From contig CAJQSL010000019.1 in the NCBI GenBank assembly GCA_905612315.1, positions 1-64,000 on the forward strand: DNA of 64,000 nt, written 5' to 3'. Below the pieces are notes generated by a model. That model had not been told where the DNA came from and ran no database searches. It worked only from the letters and a program-made list of their open reading frames with translations. Of the stretch, positions 10,653 through 20,369 are shown piece after piece. Source of the DNA: an uncultured Francisellaceae bacterium. Lineage in GTDB: Bacteria > Pseudomonadota > Gammaproteobacteria > Francisellales > CACEW01. Positions within the stretch are counted from its first letter, which is position 1. Each line of letters opens with the position of its first letter. The position numbers and the translations under genes are program-made.

Positions 10653-11573
10653 CTATTTCAAAAGACGCCCGACACTCACCCTAGGATTCCCTCCTAGATC
10701 TAAAAAAGTCTCAATAGAGTCCTTAGTAAATCCATTATCCTCTAAAATTCCTCGAACATCTTTAGCTTGTTGATATCCATGCTCTAAGAAAATCCATCCT
10801 CCTGATTTCAAATAATTTTTAGCACCAGATATAATATCCTTTAGGCAAGCCAAACCATTATCTTCACAAAATAAAGCAACTTTCGGCTCAAACTTTTTGA
10901 CACTCTCACACACCGCCTTATCAGCAAAATCTATATAAGGCGGGTTTGAGCAAATAATATCAAACTTATTTTCAAAGCCTTGATTTAATAACGCTTCATA
11001 CCAACTTCCTTGCAAAAAGGATATGTTATTAATTTTATTATTAACTGAGTTCATCCTGGCAACCTCAATTGCATCGATGCTTGCATCAGTTGCTACAACT
11101 TTTGCACCCCCGAACTCTTTAGCTAAAGCCAATGCTATGGCGCCAGATCCTGTGCCTAAATCTAAAATGTTAAGTACTTTATCTTCTTTTGAGTTATTTT
11201 TAAATTTATCTAAAAAATTATCTAAAACCTTTTCTATAATTAACTCTGTCTCGTTTCTTGGTACTAAAACAGATTTATTGATATATAAAGTTAAATCCCA
11301 AAAGCCACAAGATTCTAATAAATAAGCTAAAGGCATCCCATCTGACCTAACTTTTATCCAAGATTCAAATTGAGAGAATTCTAAATCAGTTAAGATTCTG
11401 TCATCATGCGCATAAGTGTAGCTTATATCTTTACCCAAGATATGGCTTAAGATAACTCTAGTTTCATAATGCGCATCAAAACCTACAGAGTTTTCAGATA
11501 ATTTAGAATCCAGATATTTACTCGCAGCTATTATTACTTCGGAAATTTTATTATTGTTATTATCTAAGATCAT
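10653..11573 (-). CDS. prmC: Release factor glutamine methyltransferase PrmC
   Basis: PrmC methylates the glutamine of the GGQ motif in release factors RF1 and RF2, using S-adenosylmethionine. The SAM-binding motif ILDLGTGSGAIALALA starts near residue 136. The catalytic NPPY is at 210-213, and the upstream PRNETE motif is present. The length of 306 aa is slightly above E. coli PrmC (277). It starts 21 bp after the end of prfA, its substrate gene, in the usual order prfA-prmC. Confidence 0.95.
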   Translation of the reverse strand: MILDNNNNKISEVIIAASKYLDSKLSENSVGFDAHYETRVILSHILGKDISYTYAHDDRILTDLEFSQFESWIKVRSDGMPLAYLLESCGFWDLTLYINKSVLVPRNETELIIEKVLDNFLDKFKNNSKEDKVLNILDLGTGSGAIALALAKEFGGAKVVATDASIDAIEVARMNSVNNKINNISFLQGSWYEALLNQGFENKFDIICSNPPYIDFADKAVCESVKKFEPKVALFCEDNGLACLKDIISGAKNYLKSGGWIFLEHGYQQAKDVRGILEDNGFTKDSIETFLDLGGNPRVSVGRLLK

Positions 11574-11594
11574 AAAAATCTCTTAATTAGTTTC

Positions 11595-12683
11595 TTAATT
11601 ACTTTCTTGTAAACTTGCTAATTTATCAGCGTGATCCGCCTGTAATAATGGCTCTATTACTTGAGCTAAAGAACCATTTATAATTTCATCTAATTTATAT
11701 AAAGTGAGATTAATTCTATGATCAGTCACTCTATTTTGGGAATAATTATAAGTTCTAATACGCTCTGACCTATCACCTGAGCCAACCAGGTTTTTTCTGG
11801 TTGCAGCCTCTTGCGCTTGTTGCGCTTGTAATTGCTGATCATATAGTCTTGCTTTTAATACGCTAATTGCTCGAGCTTTATTTTTGTGCTGTGATCTTTC
11901 ATCCTGACACTCTACAACTAAACCAGATGGCATATGCGTGATCCTAATTGCCGAGTCAGTTTTATTTACGTGCTGACCTCCTGCTCCTGATGCCCGAAAA
12001 GTATCTATTCGACATTCTGATAAATCTATATCAATTTCTTCTATGTCATCGGCTTCTGGCATAACAGCAACTGTACAAGCTGAAGTATGCACTCTACCTT
12101 GAGACTCAGTAACCGGAACCCGCTGCACTCTATGCGCTCCTGATTCAAACTTTAAAGTCCCATAAATACTCCCACCGGATAATCTAGCAACTATTTCCTT
12201 ATAACCACCTTGCTCAGCTTCATTTGCATTTAAAACTTCTAATCTCCAGTTTTTATCTTCTGCAAACCTTGAATACATTCTAAATAAATCACCCGCAAAA
12301 ATAGCCGCCTCATCACCACCGGTACCTGCTCTAACTTCCAAAATAATATTAGCCGCATCATTTTTATCTTTAGGGATTAAGGCTACTTCTAAATCTTTAT
12401 TTAATTGCTCTAAATCTTTTTGAGTTATATCTAGCTCTTCTTGAGCTAACTCACGCATTTCAGGGTCACTATCTTTAATTAACTCTTGGGAATCTAAAAT
12501 AGACTGATCAGACTCTTTAACTTTGGTGTAAATCTGTACAACTTCTTCGATCTGGGAATATTCTTGAGATAATGCTCTAAATTTCTTTTGATCATTTATA
12601 ATTTCTTTAGCGCTTAGTAAATGCGCAATTTCATCATAACGATCGATTAAAGATTCTAGTTTTAATTTGAGTTTCTCATTCAT
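11595..12683 (-). CDS. prfA: Peptide chain release factor 1
   Basis: RF1 terminates translation at UAA and UAG. The codon-recognition tripeptide (PxT type) is PVT at residues 190-192, and the catalytic GGQ is at 235-237 within [16 protein letters not shown]. The ATG at 12683 ([10 protein letters not shown]) is chosen because it gives 362 aa, matching E. coli RF1 (360). A frame opening 16 codons upstream would add a hydrophobic stretch that the family lacks. prmC follows in an apparent operon; hemA is not upstream. Confidence 0.96.
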   Translation of the reverse strand: MNEKLKLKLESLIDRYDEIAHLLSAKEIINDQKKFRALSQEYSQIEEVVQIYTKVKESDQSILDSQELIKDSDPEMRELAQEELDITQKDLEQLNKDLEVALIPKDKNDAANIILEVRAGTGGDEAAIFAGDLFRMYSRFAEDKNWRLEVLNANEAEQGGYKEIVARLSGGSIYGTLKFESGAHRVQRVPVTESQGRVHTSACTVAVMPEADDIEEIDIDLSECRIDTFRASGAGGQHVNKTDSAIRITHMPSGLVVECQDERSQHKNKARAISVLKARLYDQQLQAQQAQEAATRKNLVGSGDRSERIRTYNYSQNRVTDHRINLTLYKLDEIINGSLAQVIEPLLQADHADKLASLQESN

Positions 12684-12750
12684 AATATATTCAATGTTTT
12701 TCCATAATAATAATTGCAACAAGCATAGCAAATATTAGCTAAATGCTCAA

Positions 12751-12773
12751 TTTAGATCTTCAGAAGATCTAAA
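12751..12773. promoter_or_regulatory. 23-bp palindrome between prfA and a divergent gene
   Basis: TTTAGATCTTC and GAAGATCTAAA are perfect inverted arms around a single A. The site lies in the 185-bp divergent intergenic region, 68 bp upstream of prfA and 96 bp upstream of the gene at 12869. It could be an operator. A terminator is less likely because neither neighbour ends here. Confidence 0.4.
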
Positions 12774-12868
12774 AACACCAGTAAAATTAAATCCTTAAAA
12801 ATTTTAAAATATACCAAATTTTTGCTAAAACTACTATTATAATGCAATAACTAAAAATAAGAAAAAAA

Positions 12869-13546
12869 ATGCCTAAATCTAAAATAGCAATAATTAATCG
12901 AGAAATAAGAGAGTTATCAAGTTGTAGCTCCGAGCTATCTCGACCTAGCCTATGGCTAAATGAGCCTGCACCAAATTTAAATTCTTGTCTAGAACAATTA
13001 CCAGCCTTAATTAAAAAACTTAGGCAGATTATCAATAATACAGTGCAAGAATACGAAGACCAAAAAACCGCATTTCTTTCATGCTTATTAGTAAAACATC
13101 AAAGCTCATCCGCAATTGCACAAAAATTAAATAATGACAACTTAAAAGGAGTTATCTTATCCTATTTTTGGATAGATTTTAGAACCTGCCATATACTTCT
13201 TAAAAATATATATACATTAAGATCGTGCGCAGATAACTTAAAAGAGCACTTAAGCTTCAAAAGATTAAACAATAACAACCCTGGCACAATAAAATTAAAT
13301 AACAATATAGCTCAGTTACATAGGCTACTTGTGCAAATATACCCATCTCCCTATGCTATTAATAATAGAGGACATAGAAATATTTTGCGAATAAAAAGGC
13401 TTCTACCCCAAAGTTCTGCAGCTACTACTTTTAAACAATCGGATAAAGATGAAGGCAATAAAGCAAAAAAAGCAAAAACCCAGCAAGTTGTGCAGTCTGG
13501 CTCCCCTCATCCTAACGCAGCTCAGCCTCACTTTGATCCCTCATAG
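12869..13546 (+). CDS. Hypothetical 225-aa helical protein
   Basis: I do not recognise this protein with confidence. It is mostly predicted helix, with basic residues throughout, a Lys-rich stretch near residue 200 and a polar Pro/His-containing tail. Arrangement and length vaguely resemble the primosomal protein PriC (a helical block LEQLPALIKKLRQ followed by repeated amphipathic helices), but the diagnostic N-terminal motif of that family is not visible, so this is only a suggestion. The ribosome-binding site is weak (AAGAAA). Its 3' end overlaps the convergent kinase-like gene by 35 bp. Confidence 0.55.
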   Translation: MPKSKIAIINREIRELSSCSSELSRPSLWLNEPAPNLNSCLEQLPALIKKLRQIINNTVQEYEDQKTAFLSCLLVKHQSSSAIAQKLNNDNLKGVILSYFWIDFRTCHILLKNIYTLRSCADNLKEHLSFKRLNNNNPGTIKLNNNIAQLHRLLVQIYPSPYAINNRGHRNILRIKRLLPQSSAATTFKQSDKDEGNKAKKAKTQQVVQSGSPHPNAAQPHFDPS

Positions 13547-15458
13547 TTCTATAAAAAAATGGGTTTTGTGAAAAAAGACTAATAGTCTGTCTTCTTTTAG
13601 TTCTAGCTGCAAAAAAAGTACTGCTTCCAGATGCAGACCTATCAGCTTGCGAGGCAGCCTCGCCCCGCTTAAAAACATTATGCAAAAACCAATTATAAAT
13701 CCTCTTAAAAAACTGCCTAACAGAACCCAATACTTCAGAACCTAACCAGCTTCTTCTGAACTGACTACTCGAAGAATATAAATCAGCTGTAATTATCTGC
13801 ATTTTACCCTTAAGCCTTTGCCATACATCTGCTCTAAAATATTGGTTATTCGGATCTAGAATATGCAAGCTCTCATATGCTTGCTCACAGGCTACCTCAT
13901 GACTTAAATCTACATTAGTTATACGCAAATCGATATAACCTAGAATTAGCAAAAACAAAGTCTTTTTATGCCCATTACCCATCCCAACGCAAGAGTCTAA
14001 AGAGTTTAAAATAAATCTAACATCCTCGTGACTAGATAACCTTTGCCATAATTGCATAAAATTTTCAGTAAATAATTTTTCTTCTAAATCATCATTACTA
14101 CTGCTGTCTATGCTGCTGTCTATGCGCCTATTTACCGAGAAATTACTATCAATTTCTAAACCTATACCACCTTGATTATCTTCTCCCCAATAAGGGCTCA
14201 TCTCTTCTATTAAGCTTAAACTCAAATCTTCACTATCATCAGAACTACTTTCAAGAATATCAACCCCAAAGCCTAAGCGCATTAAATCAATCTTATTTTT
14301 AATAATTGGCTTTTTTAACTCTGATATTAAAATCGAAGCATCCACAACACCCATGCCACAAGCATCTTTGAATAATTCTCCATCATTTTTTTGTAATAGA
14401 TACTCCATAAAATATAAATAATGAGATAAAGAATTAATAACGTTATTAAAATCCCTACCATCTGCAATCCACCTAAGGCCCTTTTCTCTAATCTGAGTTA
14501 AAAAATCAGTAAAACAACGCACAAAAGGTAAATACTGATCTGATTTATAGCTATCCAAATTTAAAACAAAATTATTTTGAAAAAAATCATACCAACCTTC
14601 TAAGCTTAAAGGCAAACTCGATGGCAAAACTGGCGGCAGCTCTTTAGATATACTAAAAGAATTAGAAAAATCACTATAACCTATCCCAGATAACGGATTT
14701 AAATACCTACCCTGTGTGATTTTATCTGAAAAAAGCATCCGGGCAATACAATGTATAAGGTTATCCCACTGCGTCATTTGCGCAACTTTATCTAAAATAT
14801 CACTTGAAAGTGCATTTACTGCCTCAATATTATCAAATAAATCATAACCTCTACCATTTTTAGCTCTGAAACAATGGCCATCAGTTATTGCAATATTATC
14901 AATTCTAAAAAGCTCAATGTTTGTACATGAATCAAGATCAATAAGCACAAACTGCTCATCGCGCAGCATAATATTATTTGGCTTGAAATCAAAATTATAA
15001 AATCCTTTGAGATATAAGTTTTTTAGAGTTTGAACTTCTAATTGCCCCTTTTGACAAATTTTAACAAAATAATTCTCCTCTTTTGGAGCAGGATCATCTA
15101 TAGGCACTTTTAATAAGTAATTTTCTTTTATTTTATTTAACTTATCCTCACTAATCCCTGCATTACGCGCTTGCTGCTCTAAATCAACCTCTTCAAAAGA
15201 AGGCATGGCTATAAAGCCAGATCGATCGATCTCTTTATATTCAACCGGATAACCCGATTGAATATCTTTTAATAATTTATACTCGGATTTTGCATTTAAA
15301 GGGTCTGTGCCTTTAATCTTAACTATAGCTTTAGGCTGGCCAGCCTCAGACTTAAACTCATATATCCCCGAACCAATGCGAGAAAATTTAGCAGATTGTA
15401 AATCCTCTAATCCATTAATATGCTCAAAAACATTAGAAAACGAATGCGCCATCCTCAC
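13512..15458 (-). CDS. Protein-kinase-like protein, putative effector
   Basis: This is a 648-aa protein. Its first 230 residues carry kinase-fold landmarks: AIVKIKG with candidate ATP-binding Lys47; Glu59 as candidate helix-C glutamate; a catalytic loop NFDFKPNN with Asp157, Lys159 and Asn162; and a metal-binding VLIDLDS with Asp174 in place of DFG. There is no obvious glycine-rich loop beyond GSGIY near residue 30. The rest is unidentified, with an acidic Ser/Asp-rich stretch (SSDDSEDLSLSLIEE). It has no signal peptide or membrane segment. Kinase-fold proteins of this kind are common among intracellular-bacterium effectors, but HipA- or phosphotransferase-type kinases are also possible. Start may be GTG at 15458 or ATG at 15452. 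Confidence 0.75.
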   Translation of the reverse strand: MRMAHSFSNVFEHINGLEDLQSAKFSRIGSGIYEFKSEAGQPKAIVKIKGTDPLNAKSEYKLLKDIQSGYPVEYKEIDRSGFIAMPSFEEVDLEQQARNAGISEDKLNKIKENYLLKVPIDDPAPKEENYFVKICQKGQLEVQTLKNLYLKGFYNFDFKPNNIMLRDEQFVLIDLDSCTNIELFRIDNIAITDGHCFRAKNGRGYDLFDNIEAVNALSSDILDKVAQMTQWDNLIHCIARMLFSDKITQGRYLNPLSGIGYSDFSNSFSISKELPPVLPSSLPLSLEGWYDFFQNNFVLNLDSYKSDQYLPFVRCFTDFLTQIREKGLRWIADGRDFNNVINSLSHYLYFMEYLLQKNDGELFKDACGMGVVDASILISELKKPIIKNKIDLMRLGFGVDILESSSDDSEDLSLSLIEEMSPYWGEDNQGGIGLEIDSNFSVNRRIDSSIDSSSNDDLEEKLFTENFMQLWQRLSSHEDVRFILNSLDSCVGMGNGHKKTLFLLILGYIDLRITNVDLSHEVACEQAYESLHILDPNNQYFRADVWQRLKGKMQIITADLYSSSSQFRRSWLGSEVLGSVRQFFKRIYNWFLHNVFKRGEAASQADRSASGSSTFFAARTKRRQTISLFSQNPFFYRTMRDQSEAELR

Positions 15459-15518
15459 CAGTACCTATATTTTATTTTTATTTTTAATTTTAATTTTATT
15501 ATTAATATCTACCCAGCT

Positions 15519-16835
15519 TTAAGCTTTAATAAGATAATAATACCTCTTAGCTAAAGCATGATATAAAGGCTCCCGGCAAATTAACTTTGATATACCAGTT
15601 GCCATAAGCGAGCTTAGCATAATTGGTAAAACCATATTAGTATTTGTACTGTTTGTCATCTCTAATACAATTACAAAGCAAGTAATGGGAGATTGAACGA
15701 CTCCTGAAAAATAGGCAACGGTTGCTAATAAGATAATCGCTTGCTTAAAGTGTGGCTGAAAAAAGTAAGATAAAATCTCACCAAAGCCCGCGCCACAAGA
15801 AAGGCTTGGTGCAAAAAGACCACCGGAAATTCCACTTAAATAACTACATAAAATACTCAGAAATTTTAAAGGTCCATATACAATATCATAAAAGCCTCCT
15901 TGGCTATTCCCCATTAATAAATCTTTGGCAATACCATACCCGCTGCCAAAAGTGAGGCCTCCACTTAAAACCCCGATAATCGCAACAAATAAACCTAGAA
16001 CTATAGCTACTCTATACGGATTATGTTTAAAAACATCATTTATAAGCCCCGAAAGAACACATAATAATTTACTAAAACAACCACCCAAAAATCCACACAA
16101 AATAGTTACTATTAAAAAAGGCAACCAGCCTGTAATAAAATCCAAAGACGCCACTGAACTACCAAAATAAGTATAATTACCAAGTAGATACTGCGCAACA
16201 ATACCACTTAAAACAACTGTAGTAATAATGGTACCACTAACTCCTCTCTCAAAAGATCCACTTAGCTCTTCTATTGCAAATACAATTCCAGCAAGCGGAG
16301 TATTAAAAGCTGCTGCAATCCCGGCAGCTCCACCAGCTAATAACAAGCCACGCTCTAAATCATGCCGATGAAACTTCCCCCATCGACCTAAAGCTTGCAT
16401 AATAGATGCACTAAGTTGAATGGTTGGCCCCTCGCGCCCAATGGATGCCCCACTCATAAAGGCTAATAAAGTTAATGAAAACTTACCTAAGGCTATTTTC
16501 CAAGATACAAGCTTCCTTCTTACCGTCATATTTTTAATTTCTAAAGCTAACATAACTTGTGGAATTCCACTGCCTTGCACCCCAGAGAATACGTTTCTTA
16601 TAAGGAAAATAATAACTACAAACATTAAAGGCGTGATTACTAAAGATGCATATGGATAAGCCATAAAGAATGCTGATACTCTTTTATTTAATAAATCACA
16701 AATCCATGCAAATAAAACACATATTAAACCAACGCTTATCCCACCACCCCAAAATAGAAGTCGGCGCTTCCATAAAGATACGGAAAGAACCTTTTTAGAT
16801 TCATCAATTAATGCCTGGCGCTTTATGAGTTTCAT
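15519..16835 (-). CDS. CLC-family chloride channel/antiporter
   Basis: This 438-aa integral membrane protein has the CLC selectivity motifs GSGIPQV (residues 88-94) and GREGP, with the gating glutamate at Glu135. It also has GAAGIAAAFNTPLAGIVFAI, including the conserved NTPLAG signature. At least ten hydrophobic segments are visible. Bacterial CLC proteins of this type are usually H+/Cl- antiporters involved in acid tolerance (ClcA); activity as antiporter versus channel is inferred. It is preceded by lpxL on the same strand and followed by the kinase-like gene, with short gaps. Confidence 0.93.
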   Translation of the reverse strand: MKLIKRQALIDESKKVLSVSLWKRRLLFWGGGISVGLICVLFAWICDLLNKRVSAFFMAYPYASLVITPLMFVVIIFLIRNVFSGVQGSGIPQVMLALEIKNMTVRRKLVSWKIALGKFSLTLLAFMSGASIGREGPTIQLSASIMQALGRWGKFHRHDLERGLLLAGGAAGIAAAFNTPLAGIVFAIEELSGSFERGVSGTIITTVVLSGIVAQYLLGNYTYFGSSVASLDFITGWLPFLIVTILCGFLGGCFSKLLCVLSGLINDVFKHNPYRVAIVLGLFVAIIGVLSGGLTFGSGYGIAKDLLMGNSQGGFYDIVYGPLKFLSILCSYLSGISGGLFAPSLSCGAGFGEILSYFFQPHFKQAIILLATVAYFSGVVQSPITCFVIVLEMTNSTNTNMVLPIMLSSLMATGISKLICREPLYHALAKRYYYLIKA

Positions 16836-16925
16836 GTTATATTAATGTCAGTATGATTTTAATATCAGATAAATTTGCGGCATTTTAACAGAACTTTTAC
16901 TGGCATTCTATTTTAATTTTTTAAA

Positions 16926-17819
16926 TCAATAAAAACTATCCTCGCCCTCTGGTCTAGTTTTAAACCTTCTATGTGCCCATAGGTATTGATCAGGATACTC
17001 TCTAACCGTACTTTCTAAAATTTGATTATAAGTTTTTGCTAATTCAACTGCTTTTTGTTCCTCTGTCAAATTATTATCAAAAACTAAAGGCTCATAATAT
17101 TTGAGAACATATTCCCCATCTGCCTCTCTATAAAACATAACCGGGATAATTTGTGCATCAGCTTGCTTTGCAATCTTATATAAAATAGTTGATAGAGTTG
17201 CCGTTTGAATATTAAAAAAGTTTACGAAATGAGCATTATCTATTCCCATATCTTGATCTAAGATGTTAATCATTGAACCAGCATTTTTTAAACAAGTGAG
17301 CATTGCTCTAATATCATCGCGTCTGATAGCTTTATGCCCAAACCTTTGTCTGCCTTTAACAATTAAATTATCTATATATAAATTGTCGTGCGGTCTATAA
17401 ATAAAGTTATATTCATAATCATCTGATAATAATTGGGCCAAAATATCCACACAGGTGAAATGCCCACATAAAAACATTATTCCTTGTTTTTTTTCTCTAG
17501 CTTTATTTAAATAATTATCATTATAAATTTTAAATTTCAACTTAAACAACTTATCCTTAGGCTTAAACCAGGCACATAAAGCTTCAAACAAACCGAGCCC
17601 CATATTCTCAAAACATTTTTTAGCCAGCTCTTTTCTTTTTTTATCAGATAACTCAGGAAAACATAACTTTAAGTTTATTAAAGTTATTCTGCGCCTTTTG
17701 GGTATTAAATAATAACATAATAAACCCAAAGCCCTGCCAACCTTAAATAAAAATTTAATTGGAAATAAAAAAACTATAAAGCGACAAATCATTATAATGA
17801 TTATCAAAAACAACCTCAT
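16926..17819 (-). CDS. Lipid A acyltransferase, LpxL/LpxM family
   Basis: This inner-membrane enzyme transfers a secondary acyl chain from acyl-ACP to lipid A. It has an N-terminal membrane anchor (residues about 3-24) and the catalytic HX4D motif at His120-Asp125 (CGHFTCVD). Conserved patches include YRPHDN and the C-terminal YLWAHRRFKTRPEGE, typical of HtrB/LpxL. The length of 297 aa is normal. LpxL and LpxM cannot be separated from sequence alone. Confidence 0.92.
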   Translation of the reverse strand: MRLFLIIIIMICRFIVFLFPIKFLFKVGRALGLLCYYLIPKRRRITLINLKLCFPELSDKKRKELAKKCFENMGLGLFEALCAWFKPKDKLFKLKFKIYNDNYLNKAREKKQGIMFLCGHFTCVDILAQLLSDDYEYNFIYRPHDNLYIDNLIVKGRQRFGHKAIRRDDIRAMLTCLKNAGSMINILDQDMGIDNAHFVNFFNIQTATLSTILYKIAKQADAQIIPVMFYREADGEYVLKYYEPLVFDNNLTEEQKAVELAKTYNQILESTVREYPDQYLWAHRRFKTRPEGEDSFY

Positions 17820-17880
17820 AAAAGCGCCTCTTTAAATTAAAAAATTAATCATACTATTTTTAGTATAAATTAAAATTAAC

Positions 17881-17998
17881 TATAGACAAAGAAAATCAAA
17901 ATACCAACCGCCGTCGTTGCGAGACTGCGTCGAAGCAATCTCGTGCGTAGCACGTATCTATTTTTTAAAATCGATAAATTGAAATGTTTTGTATATAC
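17881..17998 (+). repeat. Dispersed ~118-bp repeat, copy A
   Basis: This sequence is nearly identical, in reverse orientation, to 50665-50786. The match includes the GCCGTCGTTGCGAGA core, GTCGAAGCAATCTCGTGCG, AGCACGTATC and TTTTTTAAAATCGATAAAT. It is longer than the palindromic core shared with 9510 and 10348. Copy A lies between ppiD and the lipid A acyltransferase gene. Confidence 0.8.
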
Positions 17999-18011
17999 TT
18001 ATAAGGTTTTA

Positions 18012-19628
18012 TTATTTTTTATTTCCGTATGAGACATCAGAAGATGCCAAAACTTTATTTAAATAAGCTGAATATAACATATTGCTATATAAAGACATCA
18101 ATGTACTCGAAGTGTTATCTTTAGCTTTTTTATCTTTTTTATCAGAAGATATTGCTATTTTTTGCAGCTGAAAAACTGCTATTTTGTTTGAGGATAACTC
18201 GACATAATCTAATGGCTGCTTAGATGCCGCCACATCTTTTGTAATAGGCTTATTAAAAACTGCTAATAATAAATCTTGTGAGATTTTAGTATCTTGTTGA
18301 TCTACGCTTTTAAGATCGCCTAAGCTCCAATTATATTTTTTCATAATTAAACTTGCTTGAGCTTGGGTGCCGCCTTTAATCTTCTTAACTAAATCTTTAG
18401 CTAATTTAAATTTGGCATCAGAAATTAGTATTTGCTTAATCTTGTTAGAAACTTCTTTTAGGTCTAATAATTTAATCGGGTGAAAGCTTGCAAAATGTAC
18501 AACCAATACTTTTTTACCTGGCAGATTAATTATATCTGAGTTTAATTTTTGTTGTAATACTTCATCAGAAAATGCCATTTTCCTTACAGCTAGGTTTTTC
18601 AAAAGGCCCTTGTAAGAATCATCTGTCATATCCTGTGCAAAAAATTCTGTTTGTTTTATTGGAAAATTTAAACTCATAGATGCTTCTGATAATGAATCAG
18701 GATTTTCAAATGTTAATTGTTGTAAGTCATTACCTTTTCTTTCATACTGCTTTTGGGCTAGAGACTCAATATATTCTTTTTTTAAATTATTTTTAAATTT
18801 AGCCAAATCTGCTTTTGATAATTTCTTTTTCTTATCTGTCATATTATCTGCATAATATTGAACTAGGCCTTCGTTATTATCTTTTAAACTATTTGATATG
18901 GTTTTATAGATATCATCATAAGATAACAAAATATAATTAACTTTTACTTCAGGTTTTGTTTTAAAATCATTTGGGTGAGCTAAATAATATGCTTTTATCT
19001 GTTTACTTGTTGGATCTTTAACTTTTAAATTATCTGCATTAATTACAAAATATCTAAATTCGCGAGTTTGATCTTGCTGCTGTTTAAAACTAGATAACTC
19101 ATTAGGCAATATAAAATCACTACTCACTAAACCAAATTTCACCTGATTAATTAATAGATCTTGCTTAAATTGTTTTCTTAGCTGATTTATATTCATACCC
19201 ATCTGCTGCAACATCTCTTTCATTCTACTTTCTGAAAACATTCCGCCTTGCTGAAAATATTGCTGATGCGTAATAATTTGATCTATTAGCTCATTAGGGA
19301 CGGATATCCCGAGCTTTTGCGAACTTTGTGCTAAAGCTAGCTGCTGCACAAGGGAGTCTATAACCTGCTTTTTCAAAACCTTTGTATCAATTAAGTTAGC
19401 ATTCCCGCTATGAGCTGCTGCCTGCTGCTGATAAGCTCTTTGATAAACTCTATGATAATCCATTTGCGTTATTTTATCTTTATTTACTGTGGCAACTGTA
19501 GTTTGCCTATCTACTTGGGCTGATGAGACATAATAACTAACACCCCACAATAAAAACACTAAAACCAAAATAATTATTACTACCCAGGCGAAAACTCCCT
19601 GCATTTTATCACGCATATTTTGTAACAC
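18012..19628 (-). CDS. ppiD: Periplasmic folding chaperone PpiD (SurA_N family)
   Basis: PpiD is anchored in the inner membrane and helps newly secreted proteins fold. The N-terminus (MLQNMRDKMQGVFAWVVI) and a transmembrane helix at about 13-33 fit the family. So does the chaperone region with the AKVNDxxI-like VATVNKDKITQMDYHRVYQ. The length of 538 aa is shorter than E. coli PpiD (623). I see no clear parvulin domain signature in the middle, so it may be a chaperone without isomerase activity. It sits downstream of hupB as in other gammaproteobacteria, separated by a repeat and the hupB terminator. Confidence 0.88.
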   Translation of the reverse strand: MLQNMRDKMQGVFAWVVIIILVLVFLLWGVSYYVSSAQVDRQTTVATVNKDKITQMDYHRVYQRAYQQQAAAHSGNANLIDTKVLKKQVIDSLVQQLALAQSSQKLGISVPNELIDQIITHQQYFQQGGMFSESRMKEMLQQMGMNINQLRKQFKQDLLINQVKFGLVSSDFILPNELSSFKQQQDQTREFRYFVINADNLKVKDPTSKQIKAYYLAHPNDFKTKPEVKVNYILLSYDDIYKTISNSLKDNNEGLVQYYADNMTDKKKKLSKADLAKFKNNLKKEYIESLAQKQYERKGNDLQQLTFENPDSLSEASMSLNFPIKQTEFFAQDMTDDSYKGLLKNLAVRKMAFSDEVLQQKLNSDIINLPGKKVLVVHFASFHPIKLLDLKEVSNKIKQILISDAKFKLAKDLVKKIKGGTQAQASLIMKKYNWSLGDLKSVDQQDTKISQDLLLAVFNKPITKDVAASKQPLDYVELSSNKIAVFQLQKIAISSDKKDKKAKDNTSSTLMSLYSNMLYSAYLNKVLASSDVSYGNKK

Positions 19629-19783
19629 GGTATTATGATCTCCAGATTTTAAACTTATTAAAAAAACAACTATAGGATAATAGCATAGCTACTAATCAGT
19701 GAGAAGGATTTCTGTTATACCAAGAGCTTCGCAAAAAAATTCTGTAATCATAATACGTGAGTTCGATACAACAATACCCAACT

Positions 19784-19866
19784 AAGTCGGTGCGAACGAG
19801 CCGTAGGTGAGCCCTAGCTGCAGCTGGGAAGGAGATTGCTTCGTCACTTCGTTCCTCGCAACGACT
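19784..19866. repeat. Degenerate palindromic repeat copy
   Basis: The right arm, AAGGAGATTGCTTCGTC through CTCGCAACGAC, matches the family. The left arm, GTCGGTGCGAACGAGCCGTAGG, is truncated. A small CCCTAGCTGCAGCTGGG palindrome sits in the middle. It lies in the 338-bp gap between hupB and ppiD, in which I see no gene. Confidence 0.65.
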
Positions 19867-19872
19867 ACTTGA

Positions 19873-19899
19873 ACAAAAAATGCGCCAAAAGGCGCATTT
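19873..19899 (-). terminator. Rho-independent terminator of hupB
   Basis: On the minus strand, TGCGCC-TTTT-GGCGCA forms a perfect 6-bp GC-rich stem followed by a run of six T. It lies about 70 nt after the hupB stop codon. Confidence 0.8.
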
Positions 19900-19966
19900 C
19901 AAATTAAATAAAATCTTAATATCTAAATTAAATAAACTTGTATTACAAATTTATTTAAAAAATAAC

Positions 19967-20251
19967 TTAACTTTTAACAGAGTCTTTAACATGCTTGCTA
20001 AAAGAAACTCCAGGTACACGACAAGCTGGAATGTGGATTTTCTCACCAGTTTTTGGATTAACACCAGCACGAGCTTTTCTGTCTTTAACTTTAAAAGTAC
20101 AGAAGTTTTTCAAAGCAACGTCACTTCCACCTTTTAAGCTTTTAACAACGTGTTCTAAAACTGAATCTAAAACTTCGCCAACTAATTTTTTAGTTGCATC
20201 AACATCGTTAGATACTGCGTCAACCAATTGTGATTTATTTAATGTAGTCAT
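19967..20251 (-). CDS. hupB: Histone-like DNA-binding protein HU
   Basis: HU is a dimeric nucleoid protein that bends and wraps DNA. The 94-aa sequence starts MTTLNKSQLVDAV. It carries the diagnostic DNA-binding arm as RKARAGVNPKTGEKIHIPA, which is the HU signature. Its place directly downstream of lon supports the hupB label. A strong terminator follows, so it can be expressed as a separate unit. Confidence 0.95.
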   Translation of the reverse strand: MTTLNKSQLVDAVSNDVDATKKLVGEVLDSVLEHVVKSLKGGSDVALKNFCTFKVKDRKARAGVNPKTGEKIHIPACRVPGVSFSKHVKDSVKS

Positions 20252-20369
20252 ATGTCTCCCTCTTTAATTTTATACATTTATGTCATAGAAATAAACTAAG
20301 ATTATCCTCGTTAAATACAAAGGATGCTAGCATTTTAGATCGCATTTTTAAAATTGTCACTAAAAACAT

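Noticed and set aside
10585-10773. Plus-strand frame at the prmC end
   Set aside because: It is half intergenic and half antisense to prmC, with no coding features.
12787-13035. Minus-strand 82-codon frame
   Set aside because: It overlaps the longer plus-strand gene at 12869 and has no ribosome-binding site or family match.
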